DNA of 64,000 nucleotides, from contig JAKURV010000002.1 in NCBI GenBank assembly GCA_022452035.1, positions 1 to 64,000 of the forward strand, in the 5' to 3' direction. Shown here piece after piece: positions 6,265 through 14,520 of this stretch. Numbering within the stretch: position 1 is the stretch's first letter; each line of letters begins with the position of its first letter. The notes below the pieces were generated by a model, which was given only the letters and a program-made list of their open reading frames with translations, did not search any database and was not told the DNA's origin. Origin of the DNA: Acidimicrobiales bacterium (GTDB lineage: Bacteria > Actinomycetota > Acidimicrobiia > Acidimicrobiales > MedAcidi-G1). Position numbers and translations under genes: made by a program.

Positions 6265-9200
6265 GCACTTCCCTCGTCATCGTTGAGTCACCGGCGAAGG
6301 CCAAGACGATCGCTGGTTATCTGGGCGATGGCTTTGTCGTGGAGTCCTCGATCGGCCACGTGCGTGATCTGCCGCAACGGGCCTCCGACGTGCCGGACGC
6401 CTACAAGGGTGAGTCGTGGGCCAAGACAGGCGTCGACATCCACAACGATTTCAAGCCCCTGTACGTCGTAAACGCCGACAAGAAGCAGCAGATGGCACAC
6501 CTCAAGCGCCTGCTGAAGGACGCTGACCATCTCTACCTCGCTACCGATGAGGACCGTGAGGGCGAAGCCATTGCCTGGCACCTATTGGAGGTTCTGAACC
6601 CCAAGGTGCCGGTCCACCGGATGGTGTTCCACGAGATCACCAAGGGGGCCATCGCCGAGGCGTTGGCGAACACCCGTGAACTAGACCGCCGCCTCGTTGA
6701 TGCCCAGGAGACTCGGCGAATCCTGGACCGCCTCTACGGGTACGAACTCTCGCCGGTGCTGTGGCGGATGATCGGCGCTGGGTTGTCGGCCGGCCGGGTG
6801 CAGAGCGTGGCCACACGGATGGTGGTCGAACGCGAACGCGAGCGGATGGCTTTCTTGGCGGCTGGGTACTGGGACCTGACGGCCACCGTGGCCACCACCG
6901 ATGGTCAGGTCTTCACTACCCGCCTGGTTGAGGTCAGCGGCCGCCGGGTGGCGTCCGGGCGCGACTTCGGCGACGATGGCTGTCCCGACCGGGACGACGT
7001 GTTAGTCCTGGACCAGGCCTCGGCAGACGCCCTGACCGTCGGCCTGCAGGGGCGGACGGCGACCGTGGACTCGGTGGAGGCCAAGCCGTACCGGCGGCGT
7101 CCCGCCGCGCCGTTCACCACGTCGACCTTCCAGCAGGAGGCAGGTCGACGGCTACGGCTCTCCTCTTCACTGGCCATGCACGCCGCTCAGGGGCTATACC
7201 AGAAGGGCTACATCACGTACATGCGTACCGATAGCACCACGTTGTCGGACACCGCAGTGCGGGCCGCCCGGGCCGAGGTTCGAGAGCGGTTCGGCGCCGA
7301 CCACCTGCCCGATGCTCCCCGGACCTACGCCAACAAAGTCCGCAACGCCCAGGAGGCCCATGAGGCAATCCGTCCGGCCGGGGACCGATTCCGTCATCCG
7401 GACGAGGTGGCCGGAGAAGTCCCGTCGTCAGAGGCCCGGGTCTACGAGATGATCTGGCGTCGAACCGTGGCATCCCAGATGACCGACGCGGTAGGCGAGA
7501 CGGTCACGGTCCGAGCCATCGCCGAGGTGGGGCCCGAGGGGTCCGAAGTGGGCCGGGAGGCAACCCTGGCAGCCAGCGGAACAGTGATCTCCCACCAGGG
7601 CTTCCGTCGGGCGTACGAGGTGGAGTCCGACGACGCCGATGGCGAGGAGGCCGAACGGGTCCTCCCGGCGGTGGCCGTCGGCGCGACGGTGAACGTGAAC
7701 GAGGTGGTTCCCGAGGGGCACACCACCCAGCCGCCAGCCCGCTACACCGAGGCCTCGCTAGTCAAGGGGATGGAGGAGTTCGGGGTGGGTCGCCCCTCGA
7801 CCTATGCCTCAATCATGGAGACCATCCAGCGCAACTACGTGTGGAAGAAGGGCTCGGCCCTGGTGCCCACGCTGAGCGCTTTCGCAGTCACCACCCTCCT
7901 GGAGCGGCACTTCCCCCGGCTAGTCGACTACGACTTCACGGCCGCCATGGAGGAGGACCTGGACCAGATCGCCAACGGAGAGGCCGAGCGGGTGCCGTGG
8001 CTGCAGTCCTTCTACTTCGGCTCGGACGACGACATTGGCCTGCACGCCAAGGTGACGGCCCGCCTAGGGGAGATCGACCCCCGGGGCGTCTCGACTGTGC
8101 CGCTGGGCGCCACGGATGACGGCGAGCCGGTGGTGGCTCGGTACGGAAAGTTCGGCCCTTACGTGCAGGTAGGCGAGGAGACGGCATCCATCCCTGACGA
8201 CGTGCCGCTCGACGAGTTGACCGTGGACCGGGCGCTGGAGTACCTGAACACCCCCGGCGACCGGGACCTAGGGACCGACCCGGAGACCGGCCTTCCCGTG
8301 GTAGCCCGCTCCGGCCGGTTTGGCCCCTACGTATCGCTGGGGCGCCTCCCCGAGCGGCCGAGCCCTGGATCTCCGGAAGCTCGGCTGATGGCGTTGCCCA
8401 CAAGCCGCCGGGAGGTGAAGGTGGCGATGGCCTACCTCCGCCTGGCCGCCGGTCGCCTCACCGGGGCGGCAACCCGCCTTGTGCTTACCGTCCCCAAGCG
8501 GGGGGTCGGCAAGAAGGCGCTAGACCGCCTGGAGGCCGATGTGAGGTCCGGGTCGACGCCGACAGAGGCTCTTGCTCGGTCGGCCGAACTCGGGATCACT
8601 GGCCGACCGTTGGCTGGCATCGGTGACGTCCTCGGGCTGGTCGATGGCCTCGACCCCGACCAGCCACCAGACGTGGTGCTTCAGGACATCCTGGAGGCCT
8701 CCGGGTACCTGGACGAGGTCCGGACCGACGACAAGGCGGAGTCCCGCCTAGCCAACCTGGACGCCGTGGCTGAGGTGGCCGCCGACTTCCCCGACATCAC
8801 CGCCCTAATCGATGAAGTGGACCGCCAGGCCGAGGTCGACGACCAGCCCCGACCCCGGACGGCGTCGCTGTTCCAAACCATGACCCTGGAGAGGATCACC
8901 TTCGAGGACGCCATGCAGTTGCTGAGCCTGCCCCGGATGGTCGGCACGGACCCCGCCGACGGTGTGGAGATCACCGTGCAGAACGGGCGCTTCGGCCCCT
9001 ACCTCAAGAAGGGAGCGGACAGCCGCAGCCTCGACAAGGAGGAGCAGCTCCTGACCATCACCCTGGAAGAGTGCCTGGAGGTGCTGGCCCAGCCGAAGCG
9101 CCGGGGCCGGACGGTGGCCCGACCACCCCTGCGGGAGTTAGGCGTCGACGCGGCGTCCGGCAAGACGATGGTCCTGAAGGACGGTAACTGGGGCCCCTAC

Positions 9201-9326
9201 GTCACCGACGGCGAGTACAACGCCTCGCTTAAGCGAGGTGACGCCGTCGAGGAGCTCACTGACGAGCGGGCTTCCGAGCTTTTGGCCGAGCGACGGATGA
9301 AGGGCCCAGCTAAGAAGAAGCGCTGA
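6261..9326 (+). CDS. topA: DNA topoisomerase I with a UvrD-2B-like insertion
   Basis: Type IA topoisomerase that relaxes negative supercoils, 1021 residues. The TOPRIM domain starts at IVESPAKAKTI (E9) and continues with DEDREGEAIAWHL. The catalytic tyrosine is Y320 in GYITYMRTDST. The C-terminus carries the actinobacterial FGPY repeats: RYGKFGPYVQVG, RSGRFGPYVSLG, QNGRFGPYLKKG and DGNWGPYVTDG. Between the second and third repeats, where relatives have only a linker, about 148 residues (715-862) read like the 2B subdomain of UvrD/PcrA helicases, with AMAYLRL, PKRGVGKKAL and EASGYLDEV followed by ESRLANLDAV. The GTG at 6261 is preferred because STSLVIVESPAKAK is the family N-terminus. The gene overlaps ORF B by GTGA. 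Confidence 0.95.
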   Translation: MSTSLVIVESPAKAKTIAGYLGDGFVVESSIGHVRDLPQRASDVPDAYKGESWAKTGVDIHNDFKPLYVVNADKKQQMAHLKRLLKDADHLYLATDEDREGEAIAWHLLEVLNPKVPVHRMVFHEITKGAIAEALANTRELDRRLVDAQETRRILDRLYGYELSPVLWRMIGAGLSAGRVQSVATRMVVERERERMAFLAAGYWDLTATVATTDGQVFTTRLVEVSGRRVASGRDFGDDGCPDRDDVLVLDQASADALTVGLQGRTATVDSVEAKPYRRRPAAPFTTSTFQQEAGRRLRLSSSLAMHAAQGLYQKGYITYMRTDSTTLSDTAVRAARAEVRERFGADHLPDAPRTYANKVRNAQEAHEAIRPAGDRFRHPDEVAGEVPSSEARVYEMIWRRTVASQMTDAVGETVTVRAIAEVGPEGSEVGREATLAASGTVISHQGFRRAYEVESDDADGEEAERVLPAVAVGATVNVNEVVPEGHTTQPPARYTEASLVKGMEEFGVGRPSTYASIMETIQRNYVWKKGSALVPTLSAFAVTTLLERHFPRLVDYDFTAAMEEDLDQIANGEAERVPWLQSFYFGSDDDIGLHAKVTARLGEIDPRGVSTVPLGATDDGEPVVARYGKFGPYVQVGEETASIPDDVPLDELTVDRALEYLNTPGDRDLGTDPETGLPVVARSGRFGPYVSLGRLPERPSPGSPEARLMALPTSRREVKVAMAYLRLAAGRLTGAATRLVLTVPKRGVGKKALDRLEADVRSGSTPTEALARSAELGITGRPLAGIGDVLGLVDGLDPDQPPDVVLQDILEASGYLDEVRTDDKAESRLANLDAVAEVAADFPDITALIDEVDRQAEVDDQPRPRTASLFQTMTLERITFEDAMQLLSLPRMVGTDPADGVEITVQNGRFGPYLKKGADSRSLDKEEQLLTITLEECLEVLAQPKRRGRTVARPPLRELGVDAASGKTMVLKDGNWGPYVTDGEYNASLKRGDAVEELTDERASELLAERRMKGPAKKKR

Positions 9327-9398
9327 CCGGACTCCAGCAAACGTCCACCGTCCCGGTTCCCCACCCGGCACGCCTCCGGGGACCGGCCGCCCCTCTTC

Positions 9399-9404
9399 TA
9401 AAGT
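9399..9404 (+). promoter_or_regulatory. -10 element TAAAGT, leaderless MFS gene
   Basis: The hexamer ends 6 nt before the GTG at 9411. A GGAGGG stretch overlaps the gap and could also serve as a ribosome site. Confidence 0.5.
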
Positions 9405-9410
9405 GGAGGG

Positions 9411-10871
9411 GTGAGCGGATCGACCGGACGGGATGCGGCCAACCGCCGGGACGATCCGGCGTCTGGCGACGACCTGGCACCGTTCCTGCCCGTCGGGGGC
9501 CGTCGGGCGCTGCGGGCCCGCCTGTTTGGAACACCGGCCTTCTTCCGGTTGTGGCTCGCCCAGGTGGTGTCGGCCACGGGCGACTGGTTGGGCTTGCTGG
9601 CCATCGCCATCCTGGCCATCCGGTTGGGTTCCGGGAACGAAGGCGCCGCGCTGAGCCTGGTGCTGGCCGCCCGGATCGTTCCCGGGTTCTTCTTCGGACC
9701 GGTCGCCGGGGTGCTGGTCGACCGGTGGGACCGCAAGCGGACCATGGTGACGTGCGACGTGGGTCGGGCCCTCGTCATGGTTTCCCTACCGTTCGTGGAC
9801 ACCCTGATCGGCCTGTTCCTGGCCTCGTTGCTCCTAGAGGCCTTCACCATGCTGTGGGGGCCAGCCAAAGAGGCCTCGGTCCCCCATGTGGTACCCGAAG
9901 ACTCACTGGCTACCGCCAACTCGCTCTCGCTGGTCGCCGCCTACGGCACCTTTCCTCTGGGCGCCGGCCTGATGGCCTTGTTCGGTCGCCTCTCCACGGC
10001 ACTGTTCGACTCGGCGTGGGCTGAAAACGTGCGCCTTGACGACATGGGCCTGGCCTTCTATGCCAATGCCCTGTCGTTCCTGGTGACCGCCTACCTGATC
10101 TTCACCCTGGACCTACCAACCCGGTCACGGGCCGAACGCCGCTCAACCGGTGGGCGTCGGACCGCCCTAGCCCACCCAGTGGCCGAGTTACGGGAGGGAT
10201 GGCGGTTCGCCTTCGTGAACCCGGTAGTCCGCACGGTGATCATGGGCCTAGCCACCGGGCTGATCGGCGGGGGGATGTTGGTGCCCCTTGGAGCCATCTA
10301 CGCCGACGAGGTACTGGGGGCCGGGAAGTCGGGCCTCGGCGTACTGATCACCGCCCTGGGCCTGGGCGTGGCCGCCGGGGTAGCTGTGGTGTCGGCCCTA
10401 CAACGTCGGCTCGACAAGGCCCGGACCTTCACCCTGTCGCTGGTCGGCGCCGGGACCTTCCTGGCCCTAGCAGCGTCGATCGGCCAAGTCCACGTCTCGA
10501 CGGCCATGGTGGGTTGCATCGGCGTGTGTGCCGGGTCGGTCTACGTACTCGGCTTCACCCTGCTCCACGAGAACGTCGAGGACCAGCTAAGAGGACGGAT
10601 CTTCGCCACCTTCTACCTGCTGGTCCGAGCCTGCGTGCTCCTGGCCCTGGTGGTCGGGCCCCTTATGGAGGACCTACTGGACCGGTTGTCCAGCGTGCTG
10701 TGGGACCGCCACGTGGAGGTCCTGGGCATTGGGGTGGACGTGCCCGGGGTGCGCCTCACCCTGTGGTTGGCCGCCCTGATCATCCTGGCCTCCGGAGCGG
10801 TGGCCGTCGCCTCGCTGCGGGCCGGCCAACTGGGCCGTCGATCCTCGGACGACGGGGACGGCCCGGCATGA
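9411..10871 (+). CDS. Major facilitator superfamily transporter
   Basis: A 486-residue multi-span membrane protein. After a polar N-terminal region of about 45 residues, hydrophobic segments alternate with short loops. The first loop has the MFS-like motif GVLVDRWDRKRTMV. The arrangement resembles the MFS_3/EntS-like drug or siderophore exporters and macrolide exporters, but the substrate cannot be told. The stop overlaps the tmk ATG by 4 nt, so it forms an operon with tmk and holB. That is an association of position, not an obvious functional one. The tail is polar and acidic. Confidence 0.8.
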   Translation: MSGSTGRDAANRRDDPASGDDLAPFLPVGGRRALRARLFGTPAFFRLWLAQVVSATGDWLGLLAIAILAIRLGSGNEGAALSLVLAARIVPGFFFGPVAGVLVDRWDRKRTMVTCDVGRALVMVSLPFVDTLIGLFLASLLLEAFTMLWGPAKEASVPHVVPEDSLATANSLSLVAAYGTFPLGAGLMALFGRLSTALFDSAWAENVRLDDMGLAFYANALSFLVTAYLIFTLDLPTRSRAERRSTGGRRTALAHPVAELREGWRFAFVNPVVRTVIMGLATGLIGGGMLVPLGAIYADEVLGAGKSGLGVLITALGLGVAAGVAVVSALQRRLDKARTFTLSLVGAGTFLALAASIGQVHVSTAMVGCIGVCAGSVYVLGFTLLHENVEDQLRGRIFATFYLLVRACVLLALVVGPLMEDLLDRLSSVLWDRHVEVLGIGVDVPGVRLTLWLAALIILASGAVAVASLRAGQLGRRSSDDGDGPA

Positions 10872-11467
10872 CGGGGCGGTTCATCGTCGTGGAGGGGGCC
10901 GACGGCACCGGTAAGAGCACCCAAGCCCGCCTGCTCGCTGAGCGCCTGGGTGCGGTGTTCACCCGGGAGCCCGGCGGTACCCCACTCGGCGAACGGATCC
11001 GCGACCTAGTCCTGGACCCGGAGGGCGACGCCCCGGTGGACCGGGCCGAGGCCCTCCTGATGGCCGCCGCCCGGGCCCAGCACGTGGCCCAGGTGGTAGC
11101 CCCGGCCCTGGCTGCTGGACAGGACGTGGTTTCGGACCGCTACGTGGCTTCGTCGGTGGCTTACCAGGGTCACGGCCGGGGTCTGGGAGCTGAAGCGGTG
11201 GCGGAGGTCAACCGCTTCGCCACCCGGGACCTGGCACCCGACCTGGTGGTACTCATTGAGGTCGACACCCCGCTGGCCGGCGACCGTCTGGGCGGCGACC
11301 TAGACCGGATCGAACAGGCCGGAAACGACCTCCAGGCCGCCGTGGTGGCTGCCTACCGGCAGATGGCCACCGCCGACCCGGACCGGTGGGTGGTGGTGGA
11401 CGGCACCGGGCCCATCGAAGAGGTGGCCGACCGGGTAGCCACCGCCGTCGACCAGCGGTTGTCGTGA
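10868..11467 (+). CDS. tmk: Thymidylate kinase
   Basis: Phosphorylates dTMP to dTDP for DNA synthesis, 199 residues. The P-loop is GADGTGKST near the start, followed by the TREPGGTPLGERIRDL block that holds the dTMP-binding arginine, and the DRYVASSVAYQGHGRGL motif. There is no clear basic-rich LID (the region is GGDLDRIEQAGND), so lid class is uncertain. It overlaps the MFS gene upstream (ATGA) and holB downstream (GTGA). The tmk-holB order is widespread in bacteria and supports both calls. Confidence 0.95.
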   Translation: MTGRFIVVEGADGTGKSTQARLLAERLGAVFTREPGGTPLGERIRDLVLDPEGDAPVDRAEALLMAAARAQHVAQVVAPALAAGQDVVSDRYVASSVAYQGHGRGLGAEAVAEVNRFATRDLAPDLVVLIEVDTPLAGDRLGGDLDRIEQAGNDLQAAVVAAYRQMATADPDRWVVVDGTGPIEEVADRVATAVDQRLS

Positions 11468-12573
11468 CCTCCGGAGCGTCAGCCGACGGCCTGGCGCCCT
11501 TGGACGAGGACGCGCTATGGGACACCGTGGTGGGCCAGGAGGCTGCCGTGGCCCTCCTTCGGACGGCGGCCTGGTCCCCGGTCCACGCCTATCTGCTGGT
11601 CGGGCCACCCGGTGCGGGGCGAGGCGAAGCTGCCCGGGCCTTCGCTGGGTCCCTGTTCGCCTCCGGTGCGCCGGACGGGCCAGATTCGCCGTCGGCCTCC
11701 CGCCACCGGCGTCTGTCCGCCGTCGGACACCATCCGGACCTCCTCGAGGTGGAGCCCGAGGGCCGGTCTCTGCTGGTGGCTGACGCCAGGGAGATCACCG
11801 TGGAGGGTTGGAGGTCGCCGGTCGAAGCAACTCACAAGGTGGTGGTGGTTGACCGGTTCGACACCGCCGAACCGGAGGCGGTGGCCAGCCTGCTCAAGAC
11901 CATTGAGGAGCCGCCGGCCACGACCGTGTTCGTGCTGCTGTCCGAGGAGGTCCCTGACTCCCACGTCACCGTCGCCTCTCGTTGCGTACGAGTCGACCTC
12001 CCTCCGCTGACCGACGAAGTGGTGTCCGACGTGTTGAAAGCCGACGGGGTGCCCTCCGACCGGGCCACCGAGTTGGCCGAGGCGGCCGCCGGGAGTCTCT
12101 CCCGGGCCCGGCTGCTGGCCCAGGACCCGGCGTTCCACGGGCGGCGAAACGCCTGGCACGCCGTTCCGTCCCGCCTGGACGGAACCGGGGCGGCGGTCGC
12201 CGTGGTGGTCGAGGAGATGCGGGCCTTGATAGACGAGGCTCAGGCGCCGCTAGTGACCCGCCACGCCGTGGAGCTGGAAGAGTTGACTGAACGCGAAGAA
12301 GCCTTCGGGACCCGCGGGTCAGGTCGCAGGACGCTGGTCGAACGCCAACGGCGAGAGGTGCGTCGACTCCGGGACGACGAGCTGCGGTTCGGGCTGGCCA
12401 CGATTAGCCGGTCCTACCGGGACCGGGCCGCCGGATCGGGCGGTGAGGCCGACATGGACGCGACGGCCCGGATTACCGAGGCCACCGGCGAACTGATCCG
12501 CAACCCCAACGAGACGCTGCTGCTCCAGGCCCTCTTCTTGGACCTCCCGGTTGGGGGGCGAAACGGGGTCTGA
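11464..12573 (+). CDS. holB: DNA polymerase III delta' subunit
   Basis: Clamp-loader subunit of the replicative polymerase, 369 residues. The N-terminal AAA+-type region starts at WDTVVGQEAAVALLRTA. The Walker A-like loop GPPGAGRGEAA has arginine where active ATPases have lysine, as expected for delta', which does not hydrolyse ATP. The conserved EPEAVASLLKTIEEPP and the sensor-like SRCVRVDLPPL follow. The four cysteines of the usual zinc module are missing from the region between residues 70 and 100. The GTG start overlaps tmk by GTGA. The C-terminal part is long, helical and charged. The call rests on the motif order and on the tmk neighbour. Confidence 0.9.
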   Translation: MTSGASADGLAPLDEDALWDTVVGQEAAVALLRTAAWSPVHAYLLVGPPGAGRGEAARAFAGSLFASGAPDGPDSPSASRHRRLSAVGHHPDLLEVEPEGRSLLVADAREITVEGWRSPVEATHKVVVVDRFDTAEPEAVASLLKTIEEPPATTVFVLLSEEVPDSHVTVASRCVRVDLPPLTDEVVSDVLKADGVPSDRATELAEAAAGSLSRARLLAQDPAFHGRRNAWHAVPSRLDGTGAAVAVVVEEMRALIDEAQAPLVTRHAVELEELTEREEAFGTRGSGRRTLVERQRREVRRLRDDELRFGLATISRSYRDRAAGSGGEADMDATARITEATGELIRNPNETLLLQALFLDLPVGGRNGV

Positions 12574-12592
12574 TCGGCTGCCCGCCGGTCGG

Positions 12593-13381
12593 TTATTCGG
12601 GGGTGACGTAGGCGGCGGTTAGGCCGCCGTCCACAGAAAAGTCGGTGCCCGTGACGTACGAGGACTCGTCAGAGGCCAGCCACAGGGCGGCCTCAGCGAT
12701 CTCTGATGCCTCGCCGAATCGTCCCATCGGAACGTGGACCAGCCGACGCTGCCGTTTCTCCTCGGTGTCCAGGAACGACATCAGCAACTCGGTGCGCAGC
12801 GGGCCGGGGCACAGGGCGTTGACCCGGATGTTCTCGCGGGCATGGATGACCGACAGCTCGCGGGTCATGGCCAGTACTGCGCCCTTGGAGGCCGTGTAGG
12901 CCAACTGTGGGGTGGCTGCCCCCACAAGGGCCACGAAGCTGGCTGTGTTGATGATGGAGCCGCCACCCGACCGGCGTAATGCCGGGATCCCGTGCCGGCA
13001 GCCGAACCAGACGCCCTTCAGGTTGATGTCCATGGTCAGGTCCCAGACCGTCTCCTCGGTGGCCTCGGCGTCTCCGTCATCTCCGTGCATGATCCCGGCG
13101 TTGTTGAACACCACGTCCAGGCGACCGAAGGCCTCCTCGGCGTCGGCGACAGCCGCCGCCACTTCGTCCTCTGAGGAGACGTCAGCCCTCAGGGCTATGG
13201 CCTTTCCACCAGCCTCGACCACCTCGTTGGCCACGGTAGATGCCCCGCCGGCGTCCACGTCCACCACGGCGACCAGCGCCCCCTCGGCGGCGAACCGCAA
13301 GGCGCTCTGCCGACCGATTCCGGACGCCGCTCCGGTGATGAAGGCAGCCTTGCCCTCCAGCCGTTTTCCCATTCCGGTCAT
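12593..13381 (-). CDS. Short-chain dehydrogenase/reductase
   Basis: NAD(P)-dependent oxidoreductase of the classical SDR family, 262 residues. The cofactor motif TGAASGIG is at 16-23, followed by the acidic residues VVDVDAG that favour NAD(H), the structural NNAG motif, the catalytic serine region NTASFVALVG and the YTASK pair. The C-terminal PGPLRTELL and VDGGLTAAY segments are typical. The start at 13381 (MTGMGKRLEGKAAFITG) is chosen over further upstream codons because it fits the family length. A weak -10-like GATGCT lies 6 nt upstream. The gene is divergent from the molybdopterin oxidoreductase remnant. The substrate is unknown. Confidence 0.9.
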   Translation of the reverse strand: MTGMGKRLEGKAAFITGAASGIGRQSALRFAAEGALVAVVDVDAGGASTVANEVVEAGGKAIALRADVSSEDEVAAAVADAEEAFGRLDVVFNNAGIMHGDDGDAEATEETVWDLTMDINLKGVWFGCRHGIPALRRSGGGSIINTASFVALVGAATPQLAYTASKGAVLAMTRELSVIHARENIRVNALCPGPLRTELLMSFLDTEEKRQRRLVHVPMGRFGEASEIAEAALWLASDESSYVTGTDFSVDGGLTAAYVTPE

Positions 13382-13427
13382 GGGGCGAGCATCGCACACG
13401 CGGGGGCCGGTCTGGCAGGCTTGCCCG

Positions 13428-13622
13428 GTGACCACTGGAAAGACGGTGAAGGGCACCTACCACCACGACTGTCCGGATACTTGTGCCTGGGAGGTGACGG
13501 TCCGGGACGGTCGGGGGGCCAACACCCTGACCAACCTGGGTCTGGGGCGTCGGCTGGGCTCGGCTGCCTTCCACGACACACTGGTAGAGGTGGAACGCCT
13601 GGTTGTCCGGGAGGGGGAGTGA
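13428..13622 (+). pseudogene. Collapsed molybdopterin oxidoreductase remnant (64 residues)
   Basis: This 64-residue ORF looks like both ends of a large BisC-type molybdopterin oxidoreductase joined together. Residues 1-28 give the N-terminal iron-sulfur entry (KGTYHHDCPDTCAWEVTVRD, with C15 and C19). From about residue 29 the sequence (RGANTLTN, then GSAAFHDTLVEVERL) reads like the extreme C-terminus of the same family. The catalytic domains, normally more than 600 residues, are absent. The frame is intact, and the stop still overlaps the next gene by GTGA, so the ORF may persist to keep that gene translated. It is either an in-frame deletion remnant or a selected micro-ORF. Confidence 0.55.
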
Positions 13623-14482
13623 CCACCACCGTTATCGTCACCGGCACCGGGACGCCGATCGCCACCGCCGACCGGGCGGGTCCCGGGGTGCTGGTCGTCT
13701 ACGAGGGGTCTGGGGGCACGGTGCGGCTCCAGTTCGACGTCGGCCGGTCCACCGTCATGCGGCTGCTGGGGGCCGGTACGTCTCCCGGCGGACTAGACGC
13801 TGTGTTCCTCACCCACCATCACTCCGACCACCTGGTGGGCCTGGACGACCTACTCCTCACCCGGTGGGTGCTGGACCGGCAGAGGGACCTGCCGCCCATC
13901 CCAGTGGTGGCGCCCGCTGGCCCCTGTATCCGGTTCGTGGACGGCCTGGCCGACCGGTGGGCCGAGGACCTGGCAGTGCGGGCGGCCCACGCCGGCCGGG
14001 ACCGGGGTCCCGAGGTGGATGTAAGGCCTTTCGGGTTACCGGCCGCACCGACGGAGGTCTGGCGGGCCGCCGATGTCCGGGTGCTGGCCGGCCGGGTCCG
14101 CCATGAGCCGGTGCGTCCGGCGGTCGGCTACCGGGTCGAGACTCCGGATGGCGTGGTAGTGGTTTCCGGCGACACGGTGGTGTGTGACGAGGTGGCCGAC
14201 TTGGCAGCAGGGACTGACGTGCTGGTCTACGAGGCCATGCGGTTCTCCGAGGTCCGGGCCCTGTCCGAGCAGCGGAGGTTCATCCTTGACTACCACGCAG
14301 ACACGGTCGCTATTGGTCGTCAGGCTGAGGATCTGGGCGTTTCCCGGCTGGTGCTCACCCACCTCATCCCGCCTCCAGGGTCGGAGGCCGACGAGCAGGC
14401 CTTTGAGGACGACGTCCGGTCCGGTGGTTACACGGGTGACGTGGTCGTGGCCCGGGACCTCACCACGCTCACCCTGCCCTGA
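13619..14482 (+). CDS. Metallo-beta-lactamase-fold hydrolase (RNase Z-like)
   Basis: A 287-residue metal-dependent hydrolase. The metal motif HHHSDHLVGLDD matches HxHxDH, a later metal histidine or aspartate lies in VVVSGDTVVCDEV, and the C-terminal metal ligand is in VLTHLIPPPG. The pattern LFDVGRSTVMRLLGAG and the spacing are close to tRNase Z and arylsulfatase-like (AtsA) MBL proteins. The absence of a long exosite insert argues against a full RNase Z. It starts with GTG overlapping the stop of the molybdopterin remnant by GTGA. Substrate unknown. Confidence 0.82.
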   Translation: MTTTVIVTGTGTPIATADRAGPGVLVVYEGSGGTVRLQFDVGRSTVMRLLGAGTSPGGLDAVFLTHHHSDHLVGLDDLLLTRWVLDRQRDLPPIPVVAPAGPCIRFVDGLADRWAEDLAVRAAHAGRDRGPEVDVRPFGLPAAPTEVWRAADVRVLAGRVRHEPVRPAVGYRVETPDGVVVVSGDTVVCDEVADLAAGTDVLVYEAMRFSEVRALSEQRRFILDYHADTVAIGRQAEDLGVSRLVLTHLIPPPGSEADEQAFEDDVRSGGYTGDVVVARDLTTLTLP

Positions 14483-14483
14483 G

Positions 14484-14516
14484 TGGCCTCCTGCCGCCCG
14501 GTCAGCGGTGAGGCCA
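14484..14516. terminator. Possible bidirectional hairpin between convergent genes
   Basis: A 7-bp repeat, TGGCCTC at 14484 and GAGGCCA at 14510, with a 19-nt loop sits in the 38-nt gap between the MBL and AlaX-like genes. No T run is present. Confidence 0.3.
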
Positions 14517-14520
14517 ACGG

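Noticed and set aside
8403-8846. TopA insertion as a separate gene or frameshift artefact
   Set aside because: The frame is continuous without a stop, and the FGPY repeats resume in frame after the segment.
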